64,000 nucleotides of DNA from Flagellimonas alvinocaridis (lineage in GTDB: Bacteria; Bacteroidota; Bacteroidia; Flavobacteriales; Flavobacteriaceae). Of this stretch, positions 50,824 to 63,800 are shown in pieces; within the stretch, counting starts at the first letter, position 1; each line of letters begins with the position of its first letter. The notes below the pieces were generated by a model that saw nothing but the letters and a program-made list of their open reading frames with translations, was not told where the DNA came from and ran no database searches. The DNA is taken from contig NZ_SNTZ01000003.1 in NCBI RefSeq assembly GCF_004916895.1, forward strand, positions 124,001 to 188,000. The letters are read 5' to 3'. The position numbers and the translations under genes are program-made.

Positions 50824-52084
50824 GATATAACTCCTTTAAGGTGTTGTACATGGTTTTTCGAATTTCCTTGGAAGAAATTTTAAAATGATTGTTCATGAAA
50901 CTAAAGATGAGCAATTTTCCTGACCTTGTCTTTACATAACCACTCAAGTTGTAATTGTTTCCAAATGACCCTGATTTGGCATATAAGAAAGGCTCTGTTG
51001 TGGGATCTTGCCACTCTTTTACCGTACCGGACGGTCCCCAAAGGGGTACAATCCCGAACAGACGCTCTTCAGGAACCTCACGGTGTAATTTTTCAAGTAT
51101 TTCAACAAAGGACCGAGGTGTAAAAAGATTATATCTGGATAAACCTGAACCATCTACCCATCTGGGCTTTTGACTTAAATCGCTATAATCGTTCTCGAAC
51201 ATATGTTCTATGGCCACTTTGGTGCCTAATGTATCCGAAACGGTTGAAGAGGCAGCCACCAGCAATTGTTCGGCTAAAAAATTATCGCTTTTGAACAGCA
51301 TTTGCTTAAAAATGGAATCGGTCTCCATGCCATAAAGCGTTTGTTTAGGTACATCTGGAAAGTCGTCCACTAGCGTAATTTCCTTTCCCAATGCAATTTC
51401 CAATAGTTGTTTGGTAAGCTTTTTACTGGTCATATAAGGAACTTCCAAAGTGTCTGTTTCCGAAGGGCTGATAAAAAATTCATTGGCAAATTCAGTTCGT
51501 CTTTTTGGAGCTTCAGCCACAATTACATTTTTGGAAAAATAAGACGGAGAAACGCTCAAACTGTCCGCAATGGAAAGAGTGACCACATTTGCATATAAGG
51601 GAATCGGCCCTTTTTCTGGTGAAAAATAGGTGTCATAGTCTTCCCAAGCCCAACCGGGTCCGTATCTGTCTTCTTCAATATTCCCGAGATAAAGAGCAAT
51701 GCTCCCTTGTTTTTTTAGCCAATTAATAGCTGTAGTGTCTTTTAAATGGGGGTGCAACCATGAGGGGTCTCCGGTTCCTTCCACAAAAAGGGTATCGTTG
51801 GCAACAGCATATTTTAGGGTTGGGATGTTTTTCGGAAGCATTTTAACCCCTGTATAAAAAGTAACGAGCTTGGTGTTGCTGGCAGGAAGAAAATAACGAT
51901 CCCCATTTACATCATAAATAGTCTTTTTGGTTTTAGCATCAATCACAACCAAACCATGAAACGAGTTTTCAAGAGGTTCAATTTTTAAATTGGCATTGAT
52001 GCTTTTCTTTATGGAAGTACATCCGGTAAGCCAGATAAAGCAGAGTAAAATACTATATATCAGTGGTTTGAAATTTAGATGCAT
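50813..52084 (-). CDS. D-alanyl-D-alanine carboxypeptidase/endopeptidase (S13, PBP4-like) lipoprotein
   Basis: A penicillin-binding carboxypeptidase of about 423 residues. Catalytic motifs: SxxK in PASNTKLVT, SxN in KSDNFLAEQLL and KSG in YAKSGSFGNN. ATG 52084 begins a lipoprotein signal (FIWLTGCTS); the frame is open to 52120. It is shorter than E. coli PBP4, lacking much of the extra domain. It trims peptidoglycan stem peptides and complements the murein-salvage operon at 38-42 kb. Convergent with the NudK-like gene, divergent from the small conserved gene. Confidence 0.9.
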   Translation of the reverse strand: MHLNFKPLIYSILLCFIWLTGCTSIKKSINANLKIEPLENSFHGLVVIDAKTKKTIYDVNGDRYFLPASNTKLVTFYTGVKMLPKNIPTLKYAVANDTLFVEGTGDPSWLHPHLKDTTAINWLKKQGSIALYLGNIEEDRYGPGWAWEDYDTYFSPEKGPIPLYANVVTLSIADSLSVSPSYFSKNVIVAEAPKRRTEFANEFFISPSETDTLEVPYMTSKKLTKQLLEIALGKEITLVDDFPDVPKQTLYGMETDSIFKQMLFKSDNFLAEQLLVAASSTVSDTLGTKVAIEHMFENDYSDLSQKPRWVDGSGLSRYNLFTPRSFVEILEKLHREVPEERLFGIVPLWGPSGTVKEWQDPTTEPFLYAKSGSFGNNYNLSGYVKTRSGKLLIFSFMNNHFKISSKEIRKTMYNTLKELYLRY

Positions 52085-52216
52085 AAGGTCATTTATCGAA
52101 TTTAACACGAATTTATCCAATTTTTAACTGGGGGCGGAGTTATTCAATTAAGATTTTTTCTAAATTAGTTGTGCAACCATTTAATCCAATTTAATCAAAA
52201 TTCAATGCCCAGAGCT

Positions 52217-52402
52217 ATGTTAGATTACACCAAAACAATCCTACAAAAGGTCAGTTTTGATGCCAAACTCTTCGCGAAAGAATTGAAGAAAGCTGTTTCA
52301 AGGCTATTGCCAAGTGAAATAGAAGAACTTAAAATCTGGTTACAATTCTATATTTTGGATAAACCAGAATTACAACCCACACTATTATTGTTAAAAGCAT
52401 AA
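52217..52402 (+). CDS. Small conserved Bacteroidota protein
   Basis: A 61-residue protein (MLDYTKTILQKVSFDAKLFA and so on) of a type very common in Flavobacteria and other Bacteroidota: basic helix, LLPSEIEELKIWLQF, no membrane segment. ATG 52217 fits the usual N-terminus; an ATG at 52205 is also in frame. Function unknown. Followed by a bidirectional terminator. Confidence 0.82.
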   Translation: MLDYTKTILQKVSFDAKLFAKELKKAVSRLLPSEIEELKIWLQFYILDKPELQPTLLLLKA

Positions 52403-52410
52403 TCTAAAAC

Positions 52411-52436
52411 AAGGGCCGCTGAAAAGCGGCCCTTTT
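52411..52436. terminator. Bidirectional terminator between the small conserved gene and oxyR
   Basis: AAGGGCCGCT (52411-52420), loop GAAA, AGCGGCCCTT (52425-52434), flanked by A and T runs. Confidence 0.92.
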
Positions 52437-53379
52437 AGTTTTTGGCCAAGGGACTAATGATTTTTACATCCTGAAAGGCGATGGCTCCGCGAACGATACC
52501 CGAAATGACTTCTTTCAAAGCATCGGTAATCTGTATCTTAAGCTCGCTTTTGTGGTAGATCAGACTAATTTCCCGTGCAGGGGATGGGCTTTTGAAAGGC
52601 TTTAAATTTTGTTTTTTGGCAGCATCCAATTGAACAGTGTTCAGGTAGGGGAGCAAGGTCATGCCCATGCCTTCATCTGACAAACTCACCAAGGTTTCAA
52701 AACTACCGCTTTCAATTTTGAACGTTTCGCCACCTATGTTCTTGGAGGCCTTACATAAATTAATGACCCCATCCCTAAAACAATGCCCATCCTGAAGAAG
52801 AAGCACATCATTCACATCAAGATGCTCTGTTGAGAGGAGTTGCTCTTGTGATAATCTATGGTTTTGGGGCACATACCCAACGAACGGCTCATAATAAAGA
52901 GGCCGTTCTTTGATAAACTCAATTTCTAGCGGGGTAGCAGCAATCCCAGCATCTAAATGGCCATCCAAAATATTTCGTATCATGACATCTGTGGGCTGTT
53001 CTTTGATGATAAGGTTTACCTTGGGATATTTTTTAATGAAAGTGTTCAGGAACATGGGGAGCAGAGTAGGCATTACCGTTGGGATGATTCCTAACGTATA
53101 ATCCCCGCCTATATATCCTTTGTCCTGGTCCACAATGTCTTTGATGCGTTCCGCTTCGGCAACAATATTTTTGGCTTGGGCCACTATTTTTTTACCTACG
53201 GCAGTAATTGAAATAGGTTTTTTGCTGCGATCAAAGATTAGAACACCCAGTTCATCCTCCAATTTTTGTACCTGCATGCTCAAAGTGGGCTGGGTAACAT
53301 AACTTTTCTCTGCGGCCAATGTAAAATTCTTGTGTTCTGCAACAGCAAGTACATACTGAAGTTGGGTAATGGTCATCAA
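52435..53379 (-). CDS. oxyR: OxyR, LysR-type peroxide sensor
   Basis: A 314-residue LysR regulator. HTH at residues 2-60 (FTLAAEKSYVTQPTLSMQVQ). The peroxide-sensing cysteines are Cys200 and Cys209 in GHCFRDGVINLCK, with the same eight-residue spacing as E. coli Cys199/Cys208, and the surrounding GHCxRD is conserved. It activates peroxide-defence genes when oxidised. It is divergent from the sigma-54 activator gene, so two redox-related regulators lie back to back. Confidence 0.94.
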   Translation of the reverse strand: MMTITQLQYVLAVAEHKNFTLAAEKSYVTQPTLSMQVQKLEDELGVLIFDRSKKPISITAVGKKIVAQAKNIVAEAERIKDIVDQDKGYIGGDYTLGIIPTVMPTLLPMFLNTFIKKYPKVNLIIKEQPTDVMIRNILDGHLDAGIAATPLEIEFIKERPLYYEPFVGYVPQNHRLSQEQLLSTEHLDVNDVLLLQDGHCFRDGVINLCKASKNIGGETFKIESGSFETLVSLSDEGMGMTLLPYLNTVQLDAAKKQNLKPFKSPSPAREISLIYHKSELKIQITDALKEVISGIVRGAIAFQDVKIISPLAKN

Positions 53380-53540
53380 TTATAAATTTGAAGCATAAAA
53401 GTATAAAAAACCATCAGTTTAATTTATGGTAGACCTAGATATGTTTCTTTTATGAAATTGAAATAAGCGATTTTGATCAAGCTTGTTTTATGTTGCAAAT
53501 CCCTATATTTATTTCATCTATAACCTCTTGTAACCGTACA

Positions 53541-55379
53541 ATGACCTCGGCACGACTCATGGATTTGGTGAATTTTTTAAAGGAAGTCCCGTTCTTTTCC
53601 GAAGTGGACAAGGTGTCGTTGTTGCAGTTGTGCAAAAATGGGGTAGAGGAGCAGTATCCTGTCAAAAGGACTATTATAAGAAAGGGGGAGCTAGGAGAGG
53701 CCATGTATGTTATTTTGGAAGGTCATGTTAGGGTGCATGATAAAGACCATATATATGGAAAGCTCCACAAGGGCGAATGTTTTGGCGAATATGCCTTAAT
53801 TGACAGCAAACCGCGATCGGTATCGGTCACAGCAGAAGAAGAAACCATTCTATTAAAAATAGAGACCACTCATTTTCAGGAATTGATGGATTCTAACAGT
53901 GGATTTGTAAAAGGAATCATGTCCGTTCTCATCAAAAGACATAGGGAGCTGGATAGGGTCCAAGAGCGTTTGGCCTCATCAAAGAAGGAATTGGAATTGA
54001 CCAACTCCAAGATGACGGGACTCATCAATGGTGCCATGGATGCCATTCTGATGTTTGATGCCAATTTTAGGATATTCTTGGCCAACGACTCTGCAAAAAA
54101 GCTACTGGAAAATGATGATGTTGACCAACGGAACGTTCTTTTCTTTTTAGATGAGGAATCAGCTCAGTTGTTGGAATCCATCTGCCAGAACGGGGCTGAA
54201 GGCTCAAACACTTATTTGCCCAAGATGGTAAAGATTATTGGATCCAATGGAAAGGAAACCCTCAATGAGGGAACTTTGAGTCATTATGGAAACGATACCG
54301 ACACCTTTTATACGTTGATTCTTAGGAATATGGAAGATCGGTTGTTGGCTGAAAATAAAATCACCTCCCTGGAAAGCCAGACCGAGTATTTGCAGGAAGA
54401 AATCAAGGAGCTTACCCATGACCACGGTATCATTGCGGAACACAGTTCCATGAAAAAGGTGCTGGAGCTCATTCAACAAGTGGCCCAAACCCAAGCTACG
54501 GTTTTGGTGCATGGCGAAACAGGTACGGGAAAGGAATTGGTGGCCAGGGCCATTCATGAAGCTAGTGCCAGAAGCAATGGCCCTCTGATTCGGATAAATT
54601 GTGGGGCCATTCCAGCCAATTTGATAGAGAGCGAGCTTTTTGGACATGAAAAGGGCGCTTTTACAGGGGCGACCAATATCAGAAAGGGCCGCTTTTTATT
54701 GGCGGATAAAGGCACCATTTTTCTGGATGAGATTGGAGAACTTCCGTTGGATCTCCAACCCAAGTTGTTGCGGGTGATCCAAGAGGGGGAGTTTGATCCT
54801 GTGGGAAGCTCAACGACCATAAAGGTGAATGTGCGGATCATTGCTGCTACCCATCGGGATTTGTTGAAACTGTCCAAGGAAGGTAAGTTTAGGGAAGACC
54901 TGTTCTACCGCTTGAATGTGTTTCCGATTGAAATTCCCGCTTTGCGGGATAGGGGAAGGGATGTTTGTTTGATTGCCGATGATATGATCGGATACTTCTC
55001 CAAGAAAATAGGTAGAAAAATCAAACCGCTGACCGTGGTACAGCAGCAATTGTTTTTGGAATATGGATGGCCTGGAAATGTTCGTGAACTTCAAAACCTT
55101 ATCGAAAGGGCTGTTATAGTTTCCCAAAACGGCGGGATAGATTGGTCTAACATCATTCCAAATTCCAATCCTTCAGAGGAAATGATACCAAAGACCAAGA
55201 GTGAATACATTTATACTTCCCAAGAATTGATACAACTGGAAAAGCAGAATATTTTAAACGCCCTAAAGAAATCCCAATGGAAGATTTCCGGGAAAAATGG
55301 CGCCGCAGCGCTTCTGGGACTGCGTCCCACCACACTTACCTCCAGAATAAAGGCGCTGGGAATCTCCAGACCGGTCTAA
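53541..55379 (+). CDS. Sigma-54-dependent activator with cyclic-nucleotide-binding and PAS domains
   Basis: A 612-residue enhancer-binding protein if begun at ATG 53541; the frame is open to 53490. Order: CNB/Crp-like sensor domain (about 15-130, [20 protein letters not shown]), PAS-like domain (about 165-270), coiled segment, AAA+ domain (about 300-535) with Walker A GETGTGKE, the sigma-54 contact loop GAFTGA and Walker [11 protein letters not shown], and a C-terminal Fis-type HTH ([20 protein letters not shown]). The three palindromes ACGAAAT[C/T]TCGT-like 4-56 bp after its stop and the -24/-12 promoter of osmC beyond them are the likely targets. Confidence 0.92.
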   Translation: MTSARLMDLVNFLKEVPFFSEVDKVSLLQLCKNGVEEQYPVKRTIIRKGELGEAMYVILEGHVRVHDKDHIYGKLHKGECFGEYALIDSKPRSVSVTAEEETILLKIETTHFQELMDSNSGFVKGIMSVLIKRHRELDRVQERLASSKKELELTNSKMTGLINGAMDAILMFDANFRIFLANDSAKKLLENDDVDQRNVLFFLDEESAQLLESICQNGAEGSNTYLPKMVKIIGSNGKETLNEGTLSHYGNDTDTFYTLILRNMEDRLLAENKITSLESQTEYLQEEIKELTHDHGIIAEHSSMKKVLELIQQVAQTQATVLVHGETGTGKELVARAIHEASARSNGPLIRINCGAIPANLIESELFGHEKGAFTGATNIRKGRFLLADKGTIFLDEIGELPLDLQPKLLRVIQEGEFDPVGSSTTIKVNVRIIAATHRDLLKLSKEGKFREDLFYRLNVFPIEIPALRDRGRDVCLIADDMIGYFSKKIGRKIKPLTVVQQQLFLEYGWPGNVRELQNLIERAVIVSQNGGIDWSNIIPNSNPSEEMIPKTKSEYIYTSQELIQLEKQNILNALKKSQWKISGKNGAAALLGLRPTTLTSRIKALGISRPV

Positions 55380-55383
55380 ATTA

Positions 55384-55435
55384 ACGAAATCTCGTAAATC
55401 TACTAACGAAATCTCATAAATCAACGAAATTTCGT
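55384..55435 (+). promoter_or_regulatory. Three enhancer-type palindromes upstream of osmC
   Basis: ACGAAATCTCGT (55384-55395), ACGAAATCTCAT (55406-55417) and ACGAAATTTCGT (55424-55435, perfect palindrome), each preceded by A and followed by AA. Starts are spaced 22 and 18 bp, about two helical turns. They sit roughly 60-115 bp upstream of the -24/-12 promoter, the usual distance for an enhancer site. Binding by the neighbouring Fis-type HTH is inferred. Confidence 0.8.
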
Positions 55436-55494
55436 AAGCATTGATCTTTGTGTTCTTGAATTTAAGTAATTGATTTTTAAATTGTTATATTTTT

Positions 55495-55510
55495 TGGCAC
55501 GGCAAATGCA
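55495..55510 (+). promoter_or_regulatory. Sigma-54 promoter of osmC
   Basis: TGGCACGGCAAATGCA has GG at 55496-55497 and GC at 55508-55509 with exactly ten bases between them, matching the -24/-12 consensus TGGCAC-N5-TTGC except for one T. Expected transcription start is near 55521, 36 bp before the ATG at 55557. Confidence 0.85.
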
Positions 55511-55556
55511 TCTACTAAGGCAAATGTTAATCAATTAATCTTAAAAATCTAAAAAC

Positions 55557-56108
55557 ATGATTACAACAGCAAACATTAAGAACGGAGTAAACGTAGATCA
55601 ACTAGTAGACACGATCAACGCAGTACAAGAAACCCCAGAATTGGCCAAGTTCGAGTTCAGAGCCAAAAACAACTGGATTGAAGGAGGTCATTGTGTGACC
55701 AGCATTCAAGATTACTATGGTGTAGGGCAGGAGCATCCAACCAGAAAAGGAGACTTTACCTTGGAGGCGGACCATGTTGAGGTTCTTTTGGGGAAAGACC
55801 AAGCACCCAACCCAGCCGAGATTGTTTTGCACGCCTTGGGATCTTGCCTAACTGGAGCTATGGCCTATCACGCTGCTGCCAACGGTATCGACATTGAAGG
55901 TATGGAAAGTACTTTGAGTGGTGAAGCTGACCTTCACGGGTTCTTGGGACTAGATCCAGAAGTACGCAAAGGATACAAGGGTATAACTGTGAAATTCAAA
56001 GTGAAGTCCGATGCTTCCGAAGAGCAATTGAGAGCTTTGTCACAATTCTCTCCCGTATTCGATATGATAACCAACCCAACTCCGGTTACCATCGAGTTCG
56101 AAAAGTAA
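55557..56108 (+). CDS. OsmC-family protein
   Basis: A 183-residue OsmC/Ohr-fold protein. The peroxidatic cysteine is Cys97 in LGSCLTGAMAYH. The second active-site cysteine, normally in a CPV motif, is serine here (SQFSPVF, residue 165); an additional Cys46 (GGHCVTS) is present. OsmC proteins reduce organic hydroperoxides with two cysteines, so this variant may use another thiol or have a different role. It is transcribed from a sigma-54 promoter with three upstream palindromes and ends at a strong terminator, so it is a single-gene target. Confidence 0.9.
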   Translation: MITTANIKNGVNVDQLVDTINAVQETPELAKFEFRAKNNWIEGGHCVTSIQDYYGVGQEHPTRKGDFTLEADHVEVLLGKDQAPNPAEIVLHALGSCLTGAMAYHAAANGIDIEGMESTLSGEADLHGFLGLDPEVRKGYKGITVKFKVKSDASEEQLRALSQFSPVFDMITNPTPVTIEFEK

Positions 56109-56118
56109 GATCAATTAA

Positions 56119-56154
56119 AAATAAGCCGCCTAAAAATGGGCGGCTTATTTTTTT
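56119..56154 (+). terminator. Intrinsic terminator of osmC
   Basis: AAATAAGCCGCC (56119-56130), 8-base loop, GGCGGCTTATTT (56139-56150) followed by TTTT. It covers the open ATG at 56136, which therefore cannot be the start of the next gene. Confidence 0.93.
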
Positions 56155-56183
56155 ATCCAACTAACAAAAATTACCTCGCTCCC

Positions 56184-59630
<3,447 letters not shown>

Positions 59631-59687
59631 CCTTCAAGGAAGCCTTCCAAGAAAGGAAGAACAACTATTAACTTTTAAAAATTATCT

Positions 59688-60827
59688 GTGATGAAAAAAG
59701 CATATTTGGGAACATTGACTCCCCTTAGGGGACTGGCAGCCATCTGGGTGGTCATCTATCATTTTGATGAGGTCACTTCTTTTGCGGGTTTGCCCCATCT
59801 AATCTCCCGAGAGTCCAGCATGATCCTGGGAAAAGGATATCTTTGGGTCGACTTCTTTTTTATCTTAAGCGGTTTTGTGATTACCCATGTCTATGCCGAT
59901 AAGTTCAAGGTATTTGGGTTGGATACCATAACCTCTTTTATCAAAGCTAGGTTTGCCAGACTGTATCCATTGCACTTACTGCTACTTTTTTTACATCTCA
60001 TTTTTTTTGGGTCACTGTTGGTGTTGGCACCAAAAACGGCATCGGATTTTGGGTTTCTATTTCCGCAGGATGGCTTTTGGCTACATCTAGTTTTTGGAGA
60101 AACCTTTGGCAACCCGAATGGATTGAGTTGGAATATGCCAGCTTGGTCCATTGGTGCGGAATGGTGGACCTATCTGATTATGGTACCCGTTTTCGTCTGG
60201 CTGTTCAAAAAGAGGAATTTGACCTTAGCGGCCTTGTCCATTGTAGGTGTTACACTATTGGTGCTAATTCCTGGATGGCATGACAAGGGAAATATGGATA
60301 CTACTTGGGAGTTCGGACTTTTTCGTTGCATTTCCGAGTTTTCCATCGGTATATTGGTCTATCAGGCGTTTAAGAGTAGAATTGGCCGAGGCTTCTTTCA
60401 AAAGGACGCTGTTGGAGTCGGACTCCTCACCATGGTCGTTGCCTGTATGCATTATGGAGTGGAAGATATTTTTACCGTCGGAGTTTTTGCTTTTGTCATA
60501 TTAAGTCTGGCCTACAACAAGGGAATGCTGAATCGATTGGCTACATATCGCGCTCCGCAGTTTTTTGGGGATATTTCATTCTCCCTGTATATGTTTCAAG
60601 CGCTTTGGCTGTATGGCTACTGGATGGGTATACAATATTGGATGTCCACACACCCTGGTGAAGCTCCTGGCACCATGATGTTATTGATGTTGATGATTTT
60701 CATGCTGATTGGCAATAGCCTTAGTGCTTGGTTGTCCTTTAGGTTTTTTGAACAGCCCGCAAGGATATGGATACGGTCTATTTCGTTTAAACAGATTAGA
60801 TCCAGACTGTCCTACGCCAGAAGATAG
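59688..60827 (+). CDS. Membrane acyltransferase (OafA/acyltransferase 3 family)
   Basis: A 379-residue polytopic protein with about ten membrane helices. The family core is at the start: LTPLRGLAAIWVVIYHFDE with the catalytic histidine and GYLWVDFFFILSGFVITHVY with the conserved FFILSGF. These enzymes O-acetylate surface glycans or lipids. Start follows PFOR by 57 bp. No glycan synthesis gene is next to it, so its substrate is open. Confidence 0.92.
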   Translation: MMKKAYLGTLTPLRGLAAIWVVIYHFDEVTSFAGLPHLISRESSMILGKGYLWVDFFFILSGFVITHVYADKFKVFGLDTITSFIKARFARLYPLHLLLLFLHLIFFGSLLVLAPKTASDFGFLFPQDGFWLHLVFGETFGNPNGLSWNMPAWSIGAEWWTYLIMVPVFVWLFKKRNLTLAALSIVGVTLLVLIPGWHDKGNMDTTWEFGLFRCISEFSIGILVYQAFKSRIGRGFFQKDAVGVGLLTMVVACMHYGVEDIFTVGVFAFVILSLAYNKGMLNRLATYRAPQFFGDISFSLYMFQALWLYGYWMGIQYWMSTHPGEAPGTMMLLMLMIFMLIGNSLSAWLSFRFFEQPARIWIRSISFKQIRSRLSYARR

Positions 60828-60892
60828 GCCCGGAAAGTACTACACCTTATGTTCCGAGGAAGATATATCAATCTTTAAGAAAATAGATCGTA

Positions 60893-63800
60893 TTATTTTT
60901 CCTGCATAACGGTACCTGAGGTCCAACCCTCCGGCGCACCGATTACGGCATATTTTTTGGCTTGTTCATTTAAGTATTGAACCACTGTGTCCCCTGGATT
61001 TTTGTAGAGGACCCATTGAAAAGCGGTGGACGCTTCATTGAACAGGCCTTTATAAAATGCTTGGATACCCTCTCTGTAGTGCGATAGTGTTTCCAGTTTT
61101 AATGAGATGCTCTCGATACTGTCGCCGTCAATACATTCATAAATTTCAATGGCCTTTTGCTTGCCTTTTACCCTCACTTTGCCCAGATATCTAAAATTGA
61201 ATCCGGAAACATCTTTCATGGTATTGATGCTGTTTTCGCTAATAATGATTTTGGCCCCAAAGTGTTTGGTAACCCCCTCAACCCGTGCTGCACTGTTCAC
61301 GGTGTCGGCAATTACGGCAGGATCGTTTCTTTTGTCATCGCCAATGATTCCCATGATCAGGGGGCCGGTATGCAATCCAATCCCAATGGATAAAGGTTTG
61401 TATCCTTTTTCTTCCACCCTTCTTTTGTTGTAGAGACTAAGGGTACGTTGCATTTCAATGGCGGCATCCAAGGCATTTTCTGGAGATTTGGGAAACAGCG
61501 CCATAATGCCATCACCTAAATATTGATTTACAAACCCTTCGTTTTCCTTAATAATTGGCCCCATTCTACCTACATAGGCATTCACAAATTTAAAGTTCTG
61601 TTCCGGCGTCATTCCTTCCGAAAGGGAAGTGTAATCACGAATATCAGAAAAAAGAACCGTAACATTTTTTTCAATATGGTCTCCCAGTTTAATGTCGGTA
61701 ATGGATTCTTTGCCAACGGATTGCACAAATTCCGATGGAACAAACCTGGATGTGGCCCTATGAATGGTGTTCAGGTTAATGTGGGTCTTGATTCGACTCA
61801 ACAACTCGCCTTTGGAAAATGGTTTGGTCAAATAATCATTGGCACCTGCCTTAAATCCAATCACAAGATCGTTTACCGTGTTTTTGGCGGTGAGTAAGAT
61901 GATGGGCAAATCACTGGCGGCGTGTTTCATGCGTATATTTTCACATACCTCGTAACCAGACAGGCCTGGCATCATGATATCAAGTAGTATAAGCTGAAAC
62001 GGCGTATTGTTGTCCAATAATTTCAGGGCCTCCTTACCGGAACTTGCTTCGATGACCTCATATCCGGCTATGGTAAGATGATTTTCCAAAACCCTACGAT
62101 TGATCGGCTCATCGTCCACAACAAGAATTGTGGGTGATTCCCCTTCCACTTTGGCTACTTTACGTTGTGTGGTTGGCCGTTCGTTTCCCTTAACCATGGG
62201 TTGAATATAATCCTGGGCATCTTGGGTTCTTTGTTTGAGCTCTTTTCGGGTGATATTGCTCTTGGGCAGGGTAAATGTAAATATGGAGCCTTTACCCGGT
62301 TTGGATTCAACCTGAACGGTTCCTCCGTGCAGCTCCACCAGCTGTTTGGTGACAGAAAGACCAAGTCCTGTACCTCCATAGGTTCTTTGTGTGGACCCAT
62401 CGCCCTGTTCAAACGAATTGAAAATGGCTTGCTGCTTGTCCTGGGAAATTCCAATTCCAGTATCCGATACCGAGATGGCCACGAAATTGTCCTTGACCTC
62501 GGCAAATAGGGTAATGTATCCTTTCTCGGTAAACTTAATGGCGTTGCCAATGAGGTTGTGCATGATTTGCTGTAATCGGTTTTCATCAGCACCCACAGGT
62601 GGAATATCTTTTGGGATTGAATTGATGAGCTTTAAATTTTTGTCCTGTAGCAAGGGTTGCGAGAGACGTAGCACAATATTGGATACCGCAAGTATATCTA
62701 CGGCTTGACGAACCAAGGACAAATCGTTGTTTTTCAATTTTGAGAAATCCAGGATATCATTGACCAAATGGGACAACCGTTTGCCACTACTTGAAATCAT
62801 ATCCAGATTTTCCAGCGCAGCTTTGGGTAGTTTGCCGGCAATGCCGTCCTTCAAGGATTCGGTCAATCCAATAATACCGACCAAAGGGGTACGCAGTTCG
62901 TGGGAAGTATTGGCAAGGAACTCATCTTTAAGGGCATCTATTTTTTTGAGTTCGGAAACCCGTTGCTTTTCAATCTCCGTACGTTTGCGTTCTTCCAAAA
63001 CTGCGCGTTTTTTTTCTTCGTCGGCCTGTTTGACCCGTTGCTCCTGTTTGTACCGATTAAAAGCAAACAAAAGAAATAACACTATGGCCAAGGCAAGCCC
63101 AATGACAATATTCCTAAGGATTTTCTGTTGCCGTATCTTCAGTCCGCTTATTTCTGCATCTTTTTGAAGTGCAGTGATGGCATCTTGCTTTTTCTCGGTA
63201 TCAAACCGTACTTGTAGCTCTTCAATTTGCTTGGATTTGGCCTCATTGAAAAGGCTGTCTTTTATGGCGATGAATCTATTTTTATAATCGAGTGCTTTTT
63301 TCAAGTCGCCTTTACTTTCATAAATTCTGGAGAGGATGCCAAAATTTTCCTGAAGCTCTGGCCGTGCCCCAATGGTTTCAGATATGGCTATGGCAGAAAG
63401 GATGTTTTTTTCAGCTTCATTGAGTTGGTTCATTTCTAGATTAATGGCACCTATTTGTGTGTAGCTCATGGAGAGTTCCAACTGCTGACCCAATTTTTCC
63501 CGTAAAGCCAATGCTCTTTTGTGATGTTCCAAAGATTCGGCATACTTTTTTTGTCGCCCATACACTTTGCCCAATGCTTCATAATCAAAGGCCTTGCCCC
63601 AGTCACTATTGGTTTCTTGGTCCAAAACCAATGCTTGGTTAAAGTAGTCCGTTGCCTTTCCATATTCATTTTGAAGCATGTAAGTATCTCCAATATTAAA
63701 AAGACAATTGGCCATTTCCGGTTTGTTTCCCAAAGTGGTGAAAATTGCCAAGGCTCTTTGGTAGTGGTCCATGGCTTCGGACACTTTCCCGGTCTTTTTC

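Noticed and set aside
56136..56183. Upstream ATG for the pyruvate:ferredoxin oxidoreductase
   Set aside because: It is located in the loop of the osmC terminator; the ATG at 56184 gives the family N-terminus.
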